Of a stretch of DNA of 64,000 bases, positions 20,148-29,675 are shown in pieces. Positions within the stretch are counted from its first letter, which is position 1. Every line of letters begins with the position of its first letter. Under the pieces are notes generated by a model. That model made no database searches. It worked only from the letters and a program-made list of their open reading frames with translations, and was not told the origin of the DNA. Both the position numbers and the translations under genes were made by a program. Origin of the DNA: Roseateles puraquae (GTDB taxonomy: Bacteria; Pseudomonadota; Gammaproteobacteria; Burkholderiales; Burkholderiaceae_C); assembly GCF_002205845.1 (NCBI RefSeq), contig NZ_NISI01000007.1, forward strand, positions 310,001-374,000, given 5' to 3'.

Positions 20148-20189
20148 AGAATAACTGTTCTAGAACGTCGTGTCTAGAACAATTGTTCT
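20148..20189 (-). promoter_or_regulatory. Paired palindromes upstream of blaI, probable BlaI operator
   Basis: Perfect 14-bp palindrome AGAACAATTGTTCT at 20176-20189 and an imperfect copy AGAATAACTGTTCT at 20148-20161, with centres 28 bp apart. A further perfect 10-bp palindrome GTTCTAGAAC spans 20157-20166. All are built from AGAAC/GTTCT half-sites and lie between rapZ and the blaI start codon. Autorepression by BlaI is expected from the family, but these half-sites differ from the staphylococcal TACA/TGTA operator. Confidence 0.65.
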
Positions 20190-20206
20190 GAAATTGGCGG
20201 CCGCGC

Positions 20207-21121
20207 TCAGCGCGCGTCCAGCTCGCGGTGCCGCTTGAGCACGTGGCCGTGGTGGCTGAACTGCCGGGCCAGCATCTCGACCAGGTACACCGAGCGGTGC
20301 TGGCCACCCGTGCAGCCAATGGCGACGGTGAGATAGCTGCGCTGGTCGGCTGCGAAGTTGGGCAGCCAGCGCGACAGGAAGCCCGCGATCTGGCCCATCA
20401 TCAGCCCCACCTCGGGCTGCGCGGCCAGGTAGGCGGCCACTGGTGCGTCGCGGCCAGTCAGTGGGCGCAGCTCCCGGTCGTAGTAGGGGTTGGGCAGCAC
20501 GCGCACGTCGAACACGAAGTCCGCGTCGCTGGGCACGCCGTGCTTGAAGGCGAAGCTCTCGAACACCAGCGTCAGCTTGGCCCCGGCGTTCGGCCCCACC
20601 AGGTCGGCCAGCCAGGCGCGCAGCTGGGCCGGGCGCAGCTGGCTGGTGTCGATGACGGTGGACTCGGCCTTCAGCCCGCCGAGCAGCTCGCGTTCGAGCT
20701 TGATGGCGTCCAGCAGCAGGCGGTGGCTCTCGTCGGCGGAGTTGTCCAGTGCGCCGAAATTGGTGTCGCGGTCTTCGCGCAGCGGGTGGGGGCGGCGGGT
20801 CTCGGAGAAACGCCGCATCAGCGCCTCGTTGCTCGCATCCAGGAACACCGAGCGCACCGCCACGCCCTGCGCGCGCAGCTGCTTGAGCAACGGCAGCAGC
20901 AGCGGCAACGAGCTGGCGGAGCGCACGTCCACCGCAATCGCGACGCGCCGCTCGCCGCGTTGCTGCTCCAGCTTCAGGAAGTCCAGCAGCAGCTCGGCCG
21001 GCAGGTTGTCGACGCAGAAGTAGCCCGCGTCTTCGAGCGCATGCATGGCCACCGACTTGCCACCACCGGACATGCCGGTCAGCAGCACCACGTCGCCCAG
21101 ATGATCGGTGTCGTGGCTCAT
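20207..21121 (-). CDS. rapZ: RNase adapter / nucleotide-binding protein RapZ
   Basis: 304-aa P-loop protein (UPF0042). The Walker A motif is GMSGGGKS at 16-23. The C-terminal domain, which in E. coli binds the small RNA GlmZ and UDP-linked amino-sugar signals, has the conserved [19 protein letters not shown] and [18 protein letters not shown]. In enterobacteria it directs RNase E to GlmZ; in betaproteobacteria the partner RNAs are unknown. It overlaps recN by ATGA. Confidence 0.94.
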   Translation of the reverse strand: MSHDTDHLGDVVLLTGMSGGGKSVAMHALEDAGYFCVDNLPAELLLDFLKLEQQRGERRVAIAVDVRSASSLPLLLPLLKQLRAQGVAVRSVFLDASNEALMRRFSETRRPHPLREDRDTNFGALDNSADESHRLLLDAIKLERELLGGLKAESTVIDTSQLRPAQLRAWLADLVGPNAGAKLTLVFESFAFKHGVPSDADFVFDVRVLPNPYYDRELRPLTGRDAPVAAYLAAQPEVGLMMGQIAGFLSRWLPNFAADQRSYLTVAIGCTGGQHRSVYLVEMLARQFSHHGHVLKRHRELDAR

Positions 21122-22818
21122 GAGCGGGCCTTGCGCGCCGGGGCGGCGGTGGCGGTGGAGGCGTCGAGCATCTCCTGCGCGTGCGCCAGGCTGGTGGACG
21201 ACAGGCGCTCGCCGCCGAGCATGCGGGCCACCTCGGCCACGCGCGCCTCGCCGGCCACGGGGCTGACGGAGCTGACAGTGCTCTTGCCCTGCAGGGCCTT
21301 GGCCACGACGAGGTGGCGGTCCGCACAGGCGGCCACCTGCGGCAGGTGGGTGACGGCCAGCACCTGGCGTTCGCGGCCGAGCTGCTTCATCAGCCGGCCC
21401 ACGGTCTCGGCCACGGCGCCGCCGATGCCGACGTCGATCTCGTCGAAGATCAGCGTGCCCGGCGCACTGCCGGCGCTGCTGCGGCTGGCGGCCTGGCTGG
21501 TGGTCACCGCAATCGCCAGCGCAATGCGCGAGAGCTCACCGCCCGAGGCCACCTTGGCCAGCGGCCGCGGCGTGCTGCCGGCATGGCCCGCCACCAGGAA
21601 CTCGGCCGATTCCACGCCAAAGCTCTGCGGCCCGTCGGTGGGCTGCAGCGCGATGCCGAACTGACCGCCGGCCATGCCCAGCTGCTGCATCGCCGCGGTG
21701 ACGGCAGCGGCCAGTTGCGGCGCGGCCTTCTTGCGGGCGCGGCTGACGGCGTCGGCTTGCGCGTCGAACGCCTTGCGCGCGGTGGCAAGGGCGGCTTCGA
21801 GCTGCGCCGGGTCGCTGGCGGCGTCGAGCGCGGCCAGTTCGGCGCGCCACTGCGCCAGCAGCGCCGGCAGTTCCTGCGGCTGGCGGCGGTAGCGGCGGGC
21901 CAGCGTCATCCAGGCCGACACGCGTTCATCCAGCTCGGCCAGTCGGCCGGGGTCGAGATCGGCCTTGTGCAGATAGGCCGACAGCGTGTGGCTCGCGTCC
22001 TGCAGCTGGGCCTGCACATCGCGCAGGGCCTGCACGGCGGGCAGCAGGCGCGGGTCATGGTCGAGCACGCGCTCCAGCTGGTCGAGCGCGCTGCCGGCGA
22101 GCGACTGGGCGCTGGGCTCGGCCTGGTCCAGCGCGTCGAGCGCGTGCTGGGCCGCGTCGATCAGCGACTGCCCGTGCGACAGCCGCTCGTGCTCGGCATT
22201 GAGCTCGTCCCATTCACCCTCGGCGGGCGCCAGGCGGTCCAGCTCGGTGATCTGCCACGACAGGCGCTCCCGTTCGCGCTGCGCATCGGCCTGCAGGCCC
22301 TGGGCCTTGGCCAGGGCGTCGGCGGCCTGCTTCCAGGCGGCATGGGCGCGGGCCACGGGGGTGGTGTCCAGGCCAGCGAAACCGTCGAGTAGGTCGCGCA
22401 CCGCGGCCGGGCGGGTCAGGCCTTGCCAGGCGTGCTGGCCATGGATGTCGAGCAGGTGGTCGGCCAGCTCGCGCAGTTGCGTCAACGTGGCCGCACCGCC
22501 GTTGATCCAGGCGCGGCTCTTGCCCGCGGCATCGATCACGCGGCGCAGCAGCAGGCTCTCGTCCACGTCGAAGCCGGCTTCGTCGAGCCAGCCGCGCAGG
22601 TGGGCAGGCAGGTCGAACTCGGCCGTGATCTCGGCCTTGGACGCGCCCTCGCGCACCACGCCGGCATCGCCCCGGCCGCCCAGGGCCAGTTGCAAGGCGT
22701 CGATGAGGATGGACTTGCCCGCGCCGGTCTCCCCGGTCAGCACGGCAAAACCGGGCTCGAAGTCGAGCTCCAGCGTCGGGACGATGACGAAATCCTTCAG
22801 GCTCAGGTGCCGCAGCAT
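21118..22818 (-). CDS. recN: DNA repair protein RecN
   Basis: SMC-like ATPase of 566 aa acting in double-strand-break repair. The N-terminus [13 protein letters not shown] leads into Walker A GETGAGKS (29-36). The centre is a long coiled coil interrupted by a hinge. The C-terminal ABC signature region [14 protein letters not shown] is followed by Walker [13 protein letters not shown] and the switch [11 protein letters not shown]. It lies 15 bp downstream of nadK and overlaps rapZ, so nadK-recN-rapZ form one transcript. Confidence 0.96.
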   Translation of the reverse strand: MLRHLSLKDFVIVPTLELDFEPGFAVLTGETGAGKSILIDALQLALGGRGDAGVVREGASKAEITAEFDLPAHLRGWLDEAGFDVDESLLLRRVIDAAGKSRAWINGGAATLTQLRELADHLLDIHGQHAWQGLTRPAAVRDLLDGFAGLDTTPVARAHAAWKQAADALAKAQGLQADAQRERERLSWQITELDRLAPAEGEWDELNAEHERLSHGQSLIDAAQHALDALDQAEPSAQSLAGSALDQLERVLDHDPRLLPAVQALRDVQAQLQDASHTLSAYLHKADLDPGRLAELDERVSAWMTLARRYRRQPQELPALLAQWRAELAALDAASDPAQLEAALATARKAFDAQADAVSRARKKAAPQLAAAVTAAMQQLGMAGGQFGIALQPTDGPQSFGVESAEFLVAGHAGSTPRPLAKVASGGELSRIALAIAVTTSQAASRSSAGSAPGTLIFDEIDVGIGGAVAETVGRLMKQLGRERQVLAVTHLPQVAACADRHLVVAKALQGKSTVSSVSPVAGEARVAEVARMLGGERLSSTSLAHAQEMLDASTATAAPARKARS

Positions 22819-22833
22819 GGGTGAGTCTCTAGG

Positions 22834-23700
22834 TCAGAGGTACCAGCGCAATTTGCGCCGCAACGTCGCGTAATAGCTCCAGCCTTGGGGGTGCAGGAAG
22901 CGCACCTGGTGCTGGCTGCGCCGCACGGTGATGGTGTCGCCGTGCAGCAGGCTGGCAAGGCTTTGCATGTCGAAGTTCACCGAGGCATCGCGCCCGGCGA
23001 CGATCTCCAGCCGCACCTCGCCCAGGTCCGGCAGCACGATGGGCCGGTTGGAGAGCGTGTGTGGCGCGATCGGTACCAGCAGCCAGCCGGCAATGCTCGG
23101 GTGCAGGATGGGGCCGCCGGCCGACAGGGCGTACGCGGTCGAGCCGGTGGGCGAGGCCACGATGAGGCCGTCCGCCCGCATATTGGCCACGAACTGTTCG
23201 CCCACTTCGATCTTGAGCTCCACCATGCCCGCCGTGGCGCCGCGGCTCACCACCACGTCGTTGAGCGCCAGCCCGGTGTAGATGACCTCACCGTCGCGCC
23301 AGACCTCGCCTTCGAGCATGGCGCGCGGCTCCACCTCGTAGTCGCCCGCCAGCACCGGGGCGAGGGACTCGCGCCAGCGCTCGATCGGGATGTCGGTGAT
23401 GAAACCCAGGCGCCCCTGGTTGATGCCCAGCAGCGGAATGCCGTAGGGCGCCATCTCGCGGGCGAAACCCAGCATGGTGCCGTCGCCGCCGATGACCACG
23501 GCCAGGTCGCAGGCGCGGCCGAGTTCTTCATGCGAGAGGGCGTCGTAACCCGTGAGGCCGGTGTTCAGGGCCGTGTCGGCCTCCAGGGAAACATCCAGGC
23601 CGCTGGCACACAAAAACTGGGCGATTTCCTCCAGCACCGGCCGGATGCCTGGCGCCTGATGCTTGCCCACGATGGCGACATGTCTGAAGCGCTCGGCCAT
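22834..23700 (-). CDS. nadK: NAD kinase
   Basis: Phosphorylates NAD to NADP in the cytoplasm. The start at 23700 ([20 protein letters not shown]) is preferred to a 17-codon upstream extension because it fits the family N-terminus. The length is 288 aa. The catalytic GGDGTM lies at 71-76, followed by [13 protein letters not shown] and the substrate-binding [16 protein letters not shown]. It is divergent from hrcA, with a 67-bp intergenic region. The nadK-recN pairing is common in proteobacteria. Confidence 0.96.
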   Translation of the reverse strand: MAERFRHVAIVGKHQAPGIRPVLEEIAQFLCASGLDVSLEADTALNTGLTGYDALSHEELGRACDLAVVIGGDGTMLGFAREMAPYGIPLLGINQGRLGFITDIPIERWRESLAPVLAGDYEVEPRAMLEGEVWRDGEVIYTGLALNDVVVSRGATAGMVELKIEVGEQFVANMRADGLIVASPTGSTAYALSAGGPILHPSIAGWLLVPIAPHTLSNRPIVLPDLGEVRLEIVAGRDASVNFDMQSLASLLHGDTITVRRSQHQVRFLHPQGWSYYATLRRKLRWYL

Positions 23701-23767
23701 GCGGCAAATTACACCACACGGGTTTTGCCTTCCCAGGGGAAACCGGGGCATTTCCTAGAATGCCGGC

Positions 23768-24775
23768 ATGCTGGACGAGCGCTCGAAATCCCTGCTGAAG
23801 ACCCTGGTCGAACGCTATATCGCCGACGGGCAACCCGTGGGCTCGCGCACGCTGTCCAAAGCGTCGGGCCTGGAACTGAGCCCGGCCACCATCCGCAACG
23901 TGATGGCCGACCTCGAAGAGCTCGGCCTGATCGCCAGCCCCCACACCAGCGCCGGCCGCATCCCGACGCCGCGCGGCTACCGGCTCTTCGTCGACACCAT
24001 GCTCACCGCCCAGCCCGGGCTGATCGACGTCGAGACCGCCAAGCTCCAGCCCGACCAGCCCCAGCGCGTGATCGCCAGCGCGGCGCAGATGCTGTCCAAC
24101 CTGTCGAGCTTCGTCGGCGTGGTCACCGCGCCGCGCAAGCCCAGCGTCTTTCACCACATCGAGTTCTTGCGCCTGGGCGAGCGCCGCGTGCTCGTCATCC
24201 TGGTCTCGCCCGACGGCGACGTGCAAAACCGCGTCATCTTCACCGCGCAGGACTACAGCCAGTCCGAACTCGCCGAAGCCAGCAACCGCCTGAACGCCGG
24301 CTACGTCGGCCTCACCCTCGAAGCCGTGCGCGAGCGCCTGCGCCACGAGGTGGACGCGCTGTGCGGCGAGATCGGCCAGCTGATGAGCGCCGCGGTGGAA
24401 GTGGGCACCGAGGCCATGAGCAAGGAAGAAGAGCGCGTCATCGTCTCCGGCGAGCGCAACCTGCTCACCGTGCAAGACTTCAGCAACGACATGGGCAGCC
24501 TGCGCCGCCTGTTCGACCTCTTCGAGCAGAAGACCCAGCTCATGCGCCTGCTCGACACCTCCAGCCGCGCCGAGGGCGTGCGCATCTACATCGGCGGCGA
24601 AAGCCAGGTCGTGCCCTACGAAGAGCTCTCCATCGTGTCCGCACCGTATGAGGTCGACGGCCAAGTGGTGGGCACCTTGGGCGTCATCGGCCCTACCCGC
24701 ATGGCCTACGACCGAATGATCCAGATCGTGGACATCACCAGCCGCATGGTCGGCCAGGCGCTGAGCCAGCGCTGA
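23768..24775 (+). CDS. hrcA: Heat-inducible transcription repressor HrcA
   Basis: 335-aa repressor of class I heat-shock genes, binding CIRCE operators with help from GroEL. The winged-helix N-terminus is complete ([20 protein letters not shown], then [18 protein letters not shown] and [17 protein letters not shown]). The middle GAF-like and dimerisation region continues to the end. No CIRCE inverted repeat was noticed in the short upstream gap. It is divergent from nadK, as in many Burkholderiales. Confidence 0.96.
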   Translation: MLDERSKSLLKTLVERYIADGQPVGSRTLSKASGLELSPATIRNVMADLEELGLIASPHTSAGRIPTPRGYRLFVDTMLTAQPGLIDVETAKLQPDQPQRVIASAAQMLSNLSSFVGVVTAPRKPSVFHHIEFLRLGERRVLVILVSPDGDVQNRVIFTAQDYSQSELAEASNRLNAGYVGLTLEAVRERLRHEVDALCGEIGQLMSAAVEVGTEAMSKEEERVIVSGERNLLTVQDFSNDMGSLRRLFDLFEQKTQLMRLLDTSSRAEGVRIYIGGESQVVPYEELSIVSAPYEVDGQVVGTLGVIGPTRMAYDRMIQIVDITSRMVGQALSQR

Positions 24776-24829
24776 GGGGCGGGCCGCCTGGCCCCGGGTA
24801 CCTGTCTAGAATCCGCCGCTCCTCCCGGG

Positions 24830-24906
24830 GGGCCGTTAGCTCAGTTGGTCAGAGCAGAGGACTCATAATCCTTTGGTCATTGGTTCAAGTCCAATACGGC
24901 CTACCA
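24830..24906 (+). tRNA. tRNA with CAU anticodon, probably tRNA-Ile2
   Basis: 77-nt cloverleaf with acceptor GGGCCGT/ACGGCCT, D arm GCTCAGTTGGTCAGAGC, anticodon loop CTCATAA (anticodon CAT), T arm TTGGTTCAAGTCCAA and encoded CCA. The anticodon arm and the CTTTGGTC variable region resemble E. coli ileX (tRNA-Ile2, lysidine-modified) more than elongator tRNA-Met; this is by eye, so Met stays possible. It is the last core feature before an irregular region and could be an island attachment site. Confidence 0.9.
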
Positions 24907-24932
24907 CTTGAAGAACAAGCGCAGGACGGAGT

Positions 24933-25808
24933 GTGAGCGTTCGCTTCAGGCGTTCGCGGTCCGCCGATTGGCGCGCGGTTGTTGCCGCAACGTTGCCGTT
25001 GCTCGTGGCAACCGGCCTCAGGAGCACGGTGCGTATGGCAACGAACCAGTTAGAAGCGGAGGCGCTTCAGTCCGCGGTCAAACCTCGGGACTTCCAAGTT
25101 CGATCCCGTTCGAACCGGGCCAAGGCGAGCTCCCTGATCCCGGATTGGATGGTTCCAGGTGATGCCCCCATGCCATGGCGCGTGGACGGTCGGACAGTCG
25201 AAATATTCCGAAGAACCGAGGTTGCCGACCTTCGGGAGCTGGTGTCCTTGCGGTGTGGGTTCGACCCTGACCAGTTCCTCGAGCCGGTCTCGTTCGAAAA
25301 GGCGTTGGCTGCTTGGCGAACACAGGCAGATCAGGCGGAGCCCTCTATCCAGGTGTTCATTGACTGTCTAGACCGAGCGGAAGAGGCTGTCCGCTCGGGG
25401 GAGCTACAAATTCTTGACGGCCTCGCCGATCCATTGCACGCCACGGCGGTCGACGTGCGGGACTTTATCGACTGGGCTGAAGGAGTGCATTTAATGAAAG
25501 TGCCCGATCCGCGAATAGCACGAACGCCGTGGGGCACATACAGCACGCCGATGCTGGATATGCTCGCGGTAGTTTTAAACCACCACTATCGTTACCGTGT
25601 TGATGGCGGTACCTATCAGTTTGAGGACGCAGCGACTCACCCGCTCCCTGAGGATGTCAGGGATACGCTGCGCAAGGCAATTCACGCGGCTGTTCGCGCA
25701 GGCGTACCGGATGCTGCAAAACTTAACACGGCAGCGGTTAAGGACGCCATATCAAAGATTGCACGGGATCCGAGGATTCCTGTGGGGCGACGGCCAAGAG
25801 CTAGATAG
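24933..25808 (+). CDS. Hypothetical protein downstream of the tRNA
   Basis: 291-aa open frame from GTG 24933; an internal ATG at 25035 would give 257 aa and is a plausible alternative start. I do not recognise a domain. The protein looks soluble and mixed helical, with Trp-containing stretches (PMPWRVDGRTVEIFR, IDWAEGVHLMK) and a basic C-terminus (RIPVGRRPRAR). Codon use looks less GC3-biased than the core genes upstream, and it begins 26 bp after a tRNA, both of which fit acquired DNA. Moderate confidence that it is a real gene. Confidence 0.55.
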   Translation: MSVRFRRSRSADWRAVVAATLPLLVATGLRSTVRMATNQLEAEALQSAVKPRDFQVRSRSNRAKASSLIPDWMVPGDAPMPWRVDGRTVEIFRRTEVADLRELVSLRCGFDPDQFLEPVSFEKALAAWRTQADQAEPSIQVFIDCLDRAEEAVRSGELQILDGLADPLHATAVDVRDFIDWAEGVHLMKVPDPRIARTPWGTYSTPMLDMLAVVLNHHYRYRVDGGTYQFEDAATHPLPEDVRDTLRKAIHAAVRAGVPDAAKLNTAAVKDAISKIARDPRIPVGRRPRAR

Positions 25809-26284
25809 CCCCCGACGATCAAGGAAACCACTCGTACGGCGACAGGCAGGGACTTGAAGTGACTCAACGCACCTGCCTCAGTCGCAATGGGCTTCAACTT
25901 TGACGTCAATTGGCGCACGTCCCTCCACCCAGACACGGTGAGTTCCGGAGTGGGGGCGTAGCGCCACATTAATCCCCCGATTATCTTGGCCTCGATAATC
26001 GATTCGTATCGGACGAGTGCAGAGCCCATTGCCTTTTTCAGCGGTGCCACTCGAATCTCCCCTGACCGACGCAGTTCGAAATTCGCACGGGTTAACTGAA
26101 GTCGTCGCTGCGGATGCTGTCCGACCAGTCCGCGATTGCTCTAAGGTCGTCCATGCTGCCACTGGACGTGCGCTTTAGGGCCGGTTCGCCGCCGCAAATG
26201 TCTCGGGCTGTCGTACCCAAGCATTCGCACGCTCTTCGATTGGCATCAAGACCTTGAGCTCCGCAAAGACATTCAGGATTTGGC
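25809..26284. other. Intergenic stretch without a convincing gene
   Basis: About 475 bp between the hypothetical gene and an HTH relic. Short reverse-strand frames of 94 and 122 codons exist here, but one runs into the preceding gene and neither matches anything I recognise. Probably eroded mobile DNA. Confidence 0.4.
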
Positions 26285-26488
26285 TCAACGGCTCAAGCGT
26301 GCCAGCTGGGAGGGGCGCTGGAAACGGAGATCGAACGCTCGTACATCAGCAGACTTGAAAGAAGGCTGAGCCAGCCAACCATACTCGCTCTTCTCAAGCT
26401 GGCAAAGGGGCTCGGCTGTGATGCGGCTGAGCTGTGCCTGAACCCGCCAGGCCACATCCGGCGGATCCTCATGCGGTTCCTCATCTAA
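26285..26488 (+). pseudogene. Remnant of an XRE-family HTH regulator
   Basis: The frame ending at TAA 26486-26488 contains EIERSYISRLERRLSQPTIL followed by ALLKLAKGLGCDAAEL, a clear match in pattern to the second half of an XRE/Cro-type helix-turn-helix domain (recognition helix plus the hydrophobic helix ending GCDAAEL). Upstream the same frame closes at TGA 26255-26257 and no proper first helix or start codon is seen, so the N-terminal part is lost or frameshifted. Short XRE regulators of this kind often ride on islands. Confidence 0.6.
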
Positions 26489-26945
26489 GCGCGTGCCTGC
26501 AGCTGTCGCCTGCTGAGGCAGGCGCGCCTCGGCAACGCGCCGCAAGTTTTACCCCCCGACTATCGTGAATCGGATAATCGCTTCGCGGCTGGGAAAGGGT
26601 CATTGCTGTCACTTGCCGGCCGGCCGCCGACCCATTTGCAGACGTCCCTTCCAGAGGGCGAGTACAGCTGCCCCACAGACTCGCGGCTAAAACGACCAAC
26701 CTGTGCGTGTTTGCGTAGACATTGCTTGCGGTACTCATGATGGTCTCCCATCGAGTTGAGGGCCACAAAGGATGCGCCTGCAGGACGTCTGGCGGCAACC
26801 CCATTGCCGGCAATCAGGCGGAGTGCCTACTCGTCATGAAAGGCGGCTTCCTGGTGGTTCCGCGGAAGGGCACTCCCGGCCATCTGCAGACGTTCAGTAC
26901 CGGCAGCATTCGGGCACATCATTGAGCTGCACCACGCGGCGCCGA
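26489..26945. other. Intergenic stretch, nothing recognised
   Basis: About 460 bp between the HTH relic and the GlxA-type regulator. Only short overlapping frames on both strands with no recognisable domain or plausible start. Confidence 0.4.
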
Positions 26946-27908
26946 TCAGGCACGTGCACGCAACTCCCTCACGCCGCGGCCCAGCTTGCGTCGCAACAGG
27001 TTGCGAAGGGTCACACCGTCGGAATAGCCGATCTGTGCGGCGATTTGGTCGACGCTCTCGCTGCCGGTTCGCAGCAGATGCACCGCACGCTCGACGCGCA
27101 GATCCTGGAAGTACGAGAGGGGTGTCTTGCCCAATACGCTTTGCACGCGCCGCGCCAAGGTGCGTTCACTGGCGCCCGCTGCGATGGCCGCATCGGCGAG
27201 AGAGAACCCGTGCGCGAGTTGCTGCCTGGCCCAGCCCTCAAAGCGCTCGACCACCGGGTCGGCATGGGCCAGGTGATCGGGGATCACGAACTCAGCTTGC
27301 GAGCCGCGGGCCTCTACCAGCAGGTATCGCGCAGCCAGAGCCGCCAGCGCTGGGCTACGGCTGCGCACGACGCTCAATGCCAGGTCGAGATGAGCCAAGG
27401 CGGCGCCGGCCGTGGTGAAGCTGGCCGAATTCACAAGCATGCGGGACTCGTCGAGCACCACGTGCGGATAGCGCTGCCGAAACATTGGCGCCAGCCACCA
27501 CGAAGTTGTGGCGCGCTGGCCATCTAGCAGCGCGCTTTCCGCCAGCAAGAACGTGCCAGTGCAGGCGGCGCCAGCGGCCGCGCGGGCGCTTGACCATTGC
27601 TGCAACGCGACGACCGCGTCGGCCACGTCCGCATGCGCGAGACGCGCGGCGAGTGCGTCTGGCATCTTGGCGCCGAGTGCGGGCACCAGAACAACGTCAG
27701 GGTTTTGCACGCGGTGCACTGGCACGACCGGTACCGCCAGACCGTGCGCGGTGCGCACGCGACGCCGAACGCCGACCAACGTGACGTTGATGGGCGGCGG
27801 CGCCTGTGCGAGCGAGCCTGCCAGTTCATTGGCCGTGCTCAGTGTGTCCATGAGTGCAGCAAGACCCAGGTCGAACACGCCATCGAGAACAAGAAGGTGC
27901 AGATTCAT
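26946..27908 (-). CDS. GlxA-family AraC-type transcriptional regulator
   Basis: 320 aa. The N-terminal two thirds is a DJ-1/PfpI-like amidotransferase-fold domain (MNLHLLVLDGVFDLGLAAL, nucleophile-elbow region GAACTGTFLLAESALLDG). The C-terminal third is an AraC/XylS HTH pair (SLADAAIAAGASERTLARRV, then VDQIAAQIGYSDGVTLRNLL). GlxA-type regulators typically control nearby detoxification or amino-acid genes; the inducer is unknown. It is divergent from a small monooxygenase-like gene, with 109 bp between them, and is the likely regulator of that gene. Confidence 0.88.
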   Translation of the reverse strand: MNLHLLVLDGVFDLGLAALMDTLSTANELAGSLAQAPPPINVTLVGVRRRVRTAHGLAVPVVPVHRVQNPDVVLVPALGAKMPDALAARLAHADVADAVVALQQWSSARAAAGAACTGTFLLAESALLDGQRATTSWWLAPMFRQRYPHVVLDESRMLVNSASFTTAGAALAHLDLALSVVRSRSPALAALAARYLLVEARGSQAEFVIPDHLAHADPVVERFEGWARQQLAHGFSLADAAIAAGASERTLARRVQSVLGKTPLSYFQDLRVERAVHLLRTGSESVDQIAAQIGYSDGVTLRNLLRRKLGRGVRELRARA

Positions 27909-28017
27909 GGCGGAAATGATATCAATGTTGTCATTCCTGCCACTCGCAAAAACTGCCGTCGCACCCGAGACTTCGGACTCGCCAACGCTTTCACCCCTTC
28001 AACCAGAGGATCACTCC

Positions 28018-28320
28018 ATGACCAAGTTCGCTCTGTTCGTCCGCCTTGAAGCCAAGCCTGGCCAGGAAGCCGCCGTTGCCGACTTTCTGAGAAGCGCGTT
28101 GCCGCTCGCCAACGCCGAATCGGGCACCACCGCCTGGTTCGCATTGAAGTTCGGCCCATCGACGTTCGGCGTCTTTGACGCTTTTGCGGACGAGGCCGGC
28201 CGCGAGGCTCACCTGCACGGCCAGATCGCCGCCGCGTTGCTGGCGAACGCAGCCGCCTTGCTCAGTACACCGCCTAACATCGAGAAGATCGAGCTGCTGG
28301 CGGCGAAATTGCCTGGCTGA
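28018..28320 (+). CDS. Antibiotic-biosynthesis-monooxygenase-like small protein
   Basis: 100-aa dimeric alpha/beta-barrel type protein. MTKFALFVRLEAKPGQEAAV at the start and the strand near TTAWFALKFGPSTFGVFDAF are typical of the ABM/YgiN superfamily, whose members include quinol monooxygenases and many proteins of unknown function. ATG 28018 follows AGAGGA at a good distance. It is divergent from the GlxA-type regulator. The true reaction is unknown. Confidence 0.82.
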   Translation: MTKFALFVRLEAKPGQEAAVADFLRSALPLANAESGTTAWFALKFGPSTFGVFDAFADEAGREAHLHGQIAAALLANAAALLSTPPNIEKIELLAAKLPG

Positions 28321-28557
28321 CGAGCTGTCAGCGGCGGCAAATGTGAAGCTCCACATGGCTTGAGTGATCGGGATGAAGAGGTCCTGTCCTCGTGCGCCGC
28401 TCCTTCAAACCGATCCCGATTGAACCGCTCTTGCCGGCGGTGGTCGCAACGAAGTCGTCGCTGCCACAAACCGCCTCAAGGAGCGGGCGGCTAGGAGTCT
28501 GGGCGGCAGAAGGGAAGTCCCTGACTGCGGATGAGGGTTGAGGTACGTTTCGTGGCC
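28321..28557. other. Gap before the transposase fragment
   Basis: About 240 bp with no gene seen. It may include the left end of the insertion element, but I could not identify a terminal inverted repeat because the right end is lost. Confidence 0.35.
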
Positions 28558-29323
28558 ATGGCCGCGAACTACCTACCCTACGAACCGCAGCAGATGCTGC
28601 TGCTGCCCGAGGCCATCCAAGATTGGCTGCCCGAGGGCCATCTGGCGCACTTCATCAGCGACACGGTGGACACGCTGGATCTGAGCGCATTCCACGCCCG
28701 CTACGATAAGGACGGCCCGCGCAACCAGCCCTTCCACGCGGCGATGATGGTCAAGGTGCTGGTGTACGGCTACGCCACGGGGGTCTTCAGCTCGCGCAAG
28801 ATCGCCAAGAAGCTGCACGAAGACGTGGCGTTCCGTGTGCTGGGCGCAGGCAACTTCCCTGCGCACCGCACGATCCGCGACTTCCGGGCCTTCCACCTCA
28901 AGGAGCTGTCGGAGTTGTTCGTGCAGGTGGTGCGCCTGGCGCGCGAGATAGGTCTGGTCAAGCTGGGCACGATTGCGGTGGACGGCACCAAGATCAAGGC
29001 CAACGCCAGCCGTCACAAGGCCATGAGCTACGGCCACATGCTCAAGGCCGAGGCCGAGCTCAAGGCACAGATCGAAGCCCTGCTCAAGCGTGCGCAGCAG
29101 GCGGACGAGGCCGAGAAGAGCGAACCGGAACTGGACATTCCCGCCGAGATTGGCCGGCGCTAGGCTCGCCATCACCGAGGCCCGTCAGCGCCTGGAGCAA
29201 CGCCAACGCGACGCCGAGTTCGAGCGCGGGGGTGACCCTGACGAACCGCCGCGCGGCGGGCGCTACAAGCGCGAGTTCGGCGTGCCCGAGGACAAGGCGC
29301 AGGACAACTTCACCGATCCGGAC
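28558..29323 (+). pseudogene. Truncated, frameshifted IS1182-family transposase
   Basis: The N-terminus (MAANYLPYEPQQMLLLPEAI) and the sequence to DGTKIKANASRHKAMSY are those of IS1182-type DDE transposases, starting at ATG 28558. The frame stops at TAG 29161-29163 after 201 codons, but the family sequence continues in another forward frame (RLAITEARQRLEQRQRDAEF to AQDNFTDPD), so there is a frameshift near 29155-29165. Similarity ends at about 29323, before most of the catalytic core, so the element is dead at its right end. Read-through from an intact copy elsewhere cannot be judged here. Confidence 0.85.
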
Positions 29324-29675
29324 AGGGCGGTGCAGCGGTCATTCAGCCTTCGATCGGGCCAATGACCGGTGCTGACGGCAGCGGCCGCTCGCCCGCCAAA
29401 TCTCAGTGGCTGCAGACAGCCTGCAGCTGACGGCTGCTTCGCAGCGTTTGCAGTCTGTGGACACCGCGACGTCAATGCACGCTCATCGCCGCTCAGCAGA
29501 CGTCCGCCCGGTGCTAGTCCCGCATCCTCAAAGACCGCTGAGTGATGCGCACAGGATGTCGCGGGTGCTGAGGTGCCGTGAAATTGCCAGCGCGAACATT
29601 GCATCCGGCCTGGAGCTGGCACTTGTGCTCCTCAGCGGACCCGCTCGATAGACTTGCGAAGGGCATGTGCCTAGC
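29324..29675. other. Region between IS remnant and liv genes, nothing recognised
   Basis: About 350 bp downstream of the livF stop codon. Short frames on both strands lack plausible starts or domains. No clear terminator stem with a T-run was seen after livF. Confidence 0.4.

Noticed and set aside
24830..24906. Calling the CAU tRNA elongator tRNA-Met with certainty
   Set aside because: Anticodon and T-arm context look closer to tRNA-Ile2; only TilS recognition or a covariance model could decide.
25682..26050. 122-codon reverse frame as a gene
   Set aside because: Overlaps the end of the forward hypothetical gene and resembles no family I know.
29263..29622. 119-codon reverse frame downstream of livF
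   Set aside because: Runs across the transposase remnant on the other strand and has no recognisable domain.
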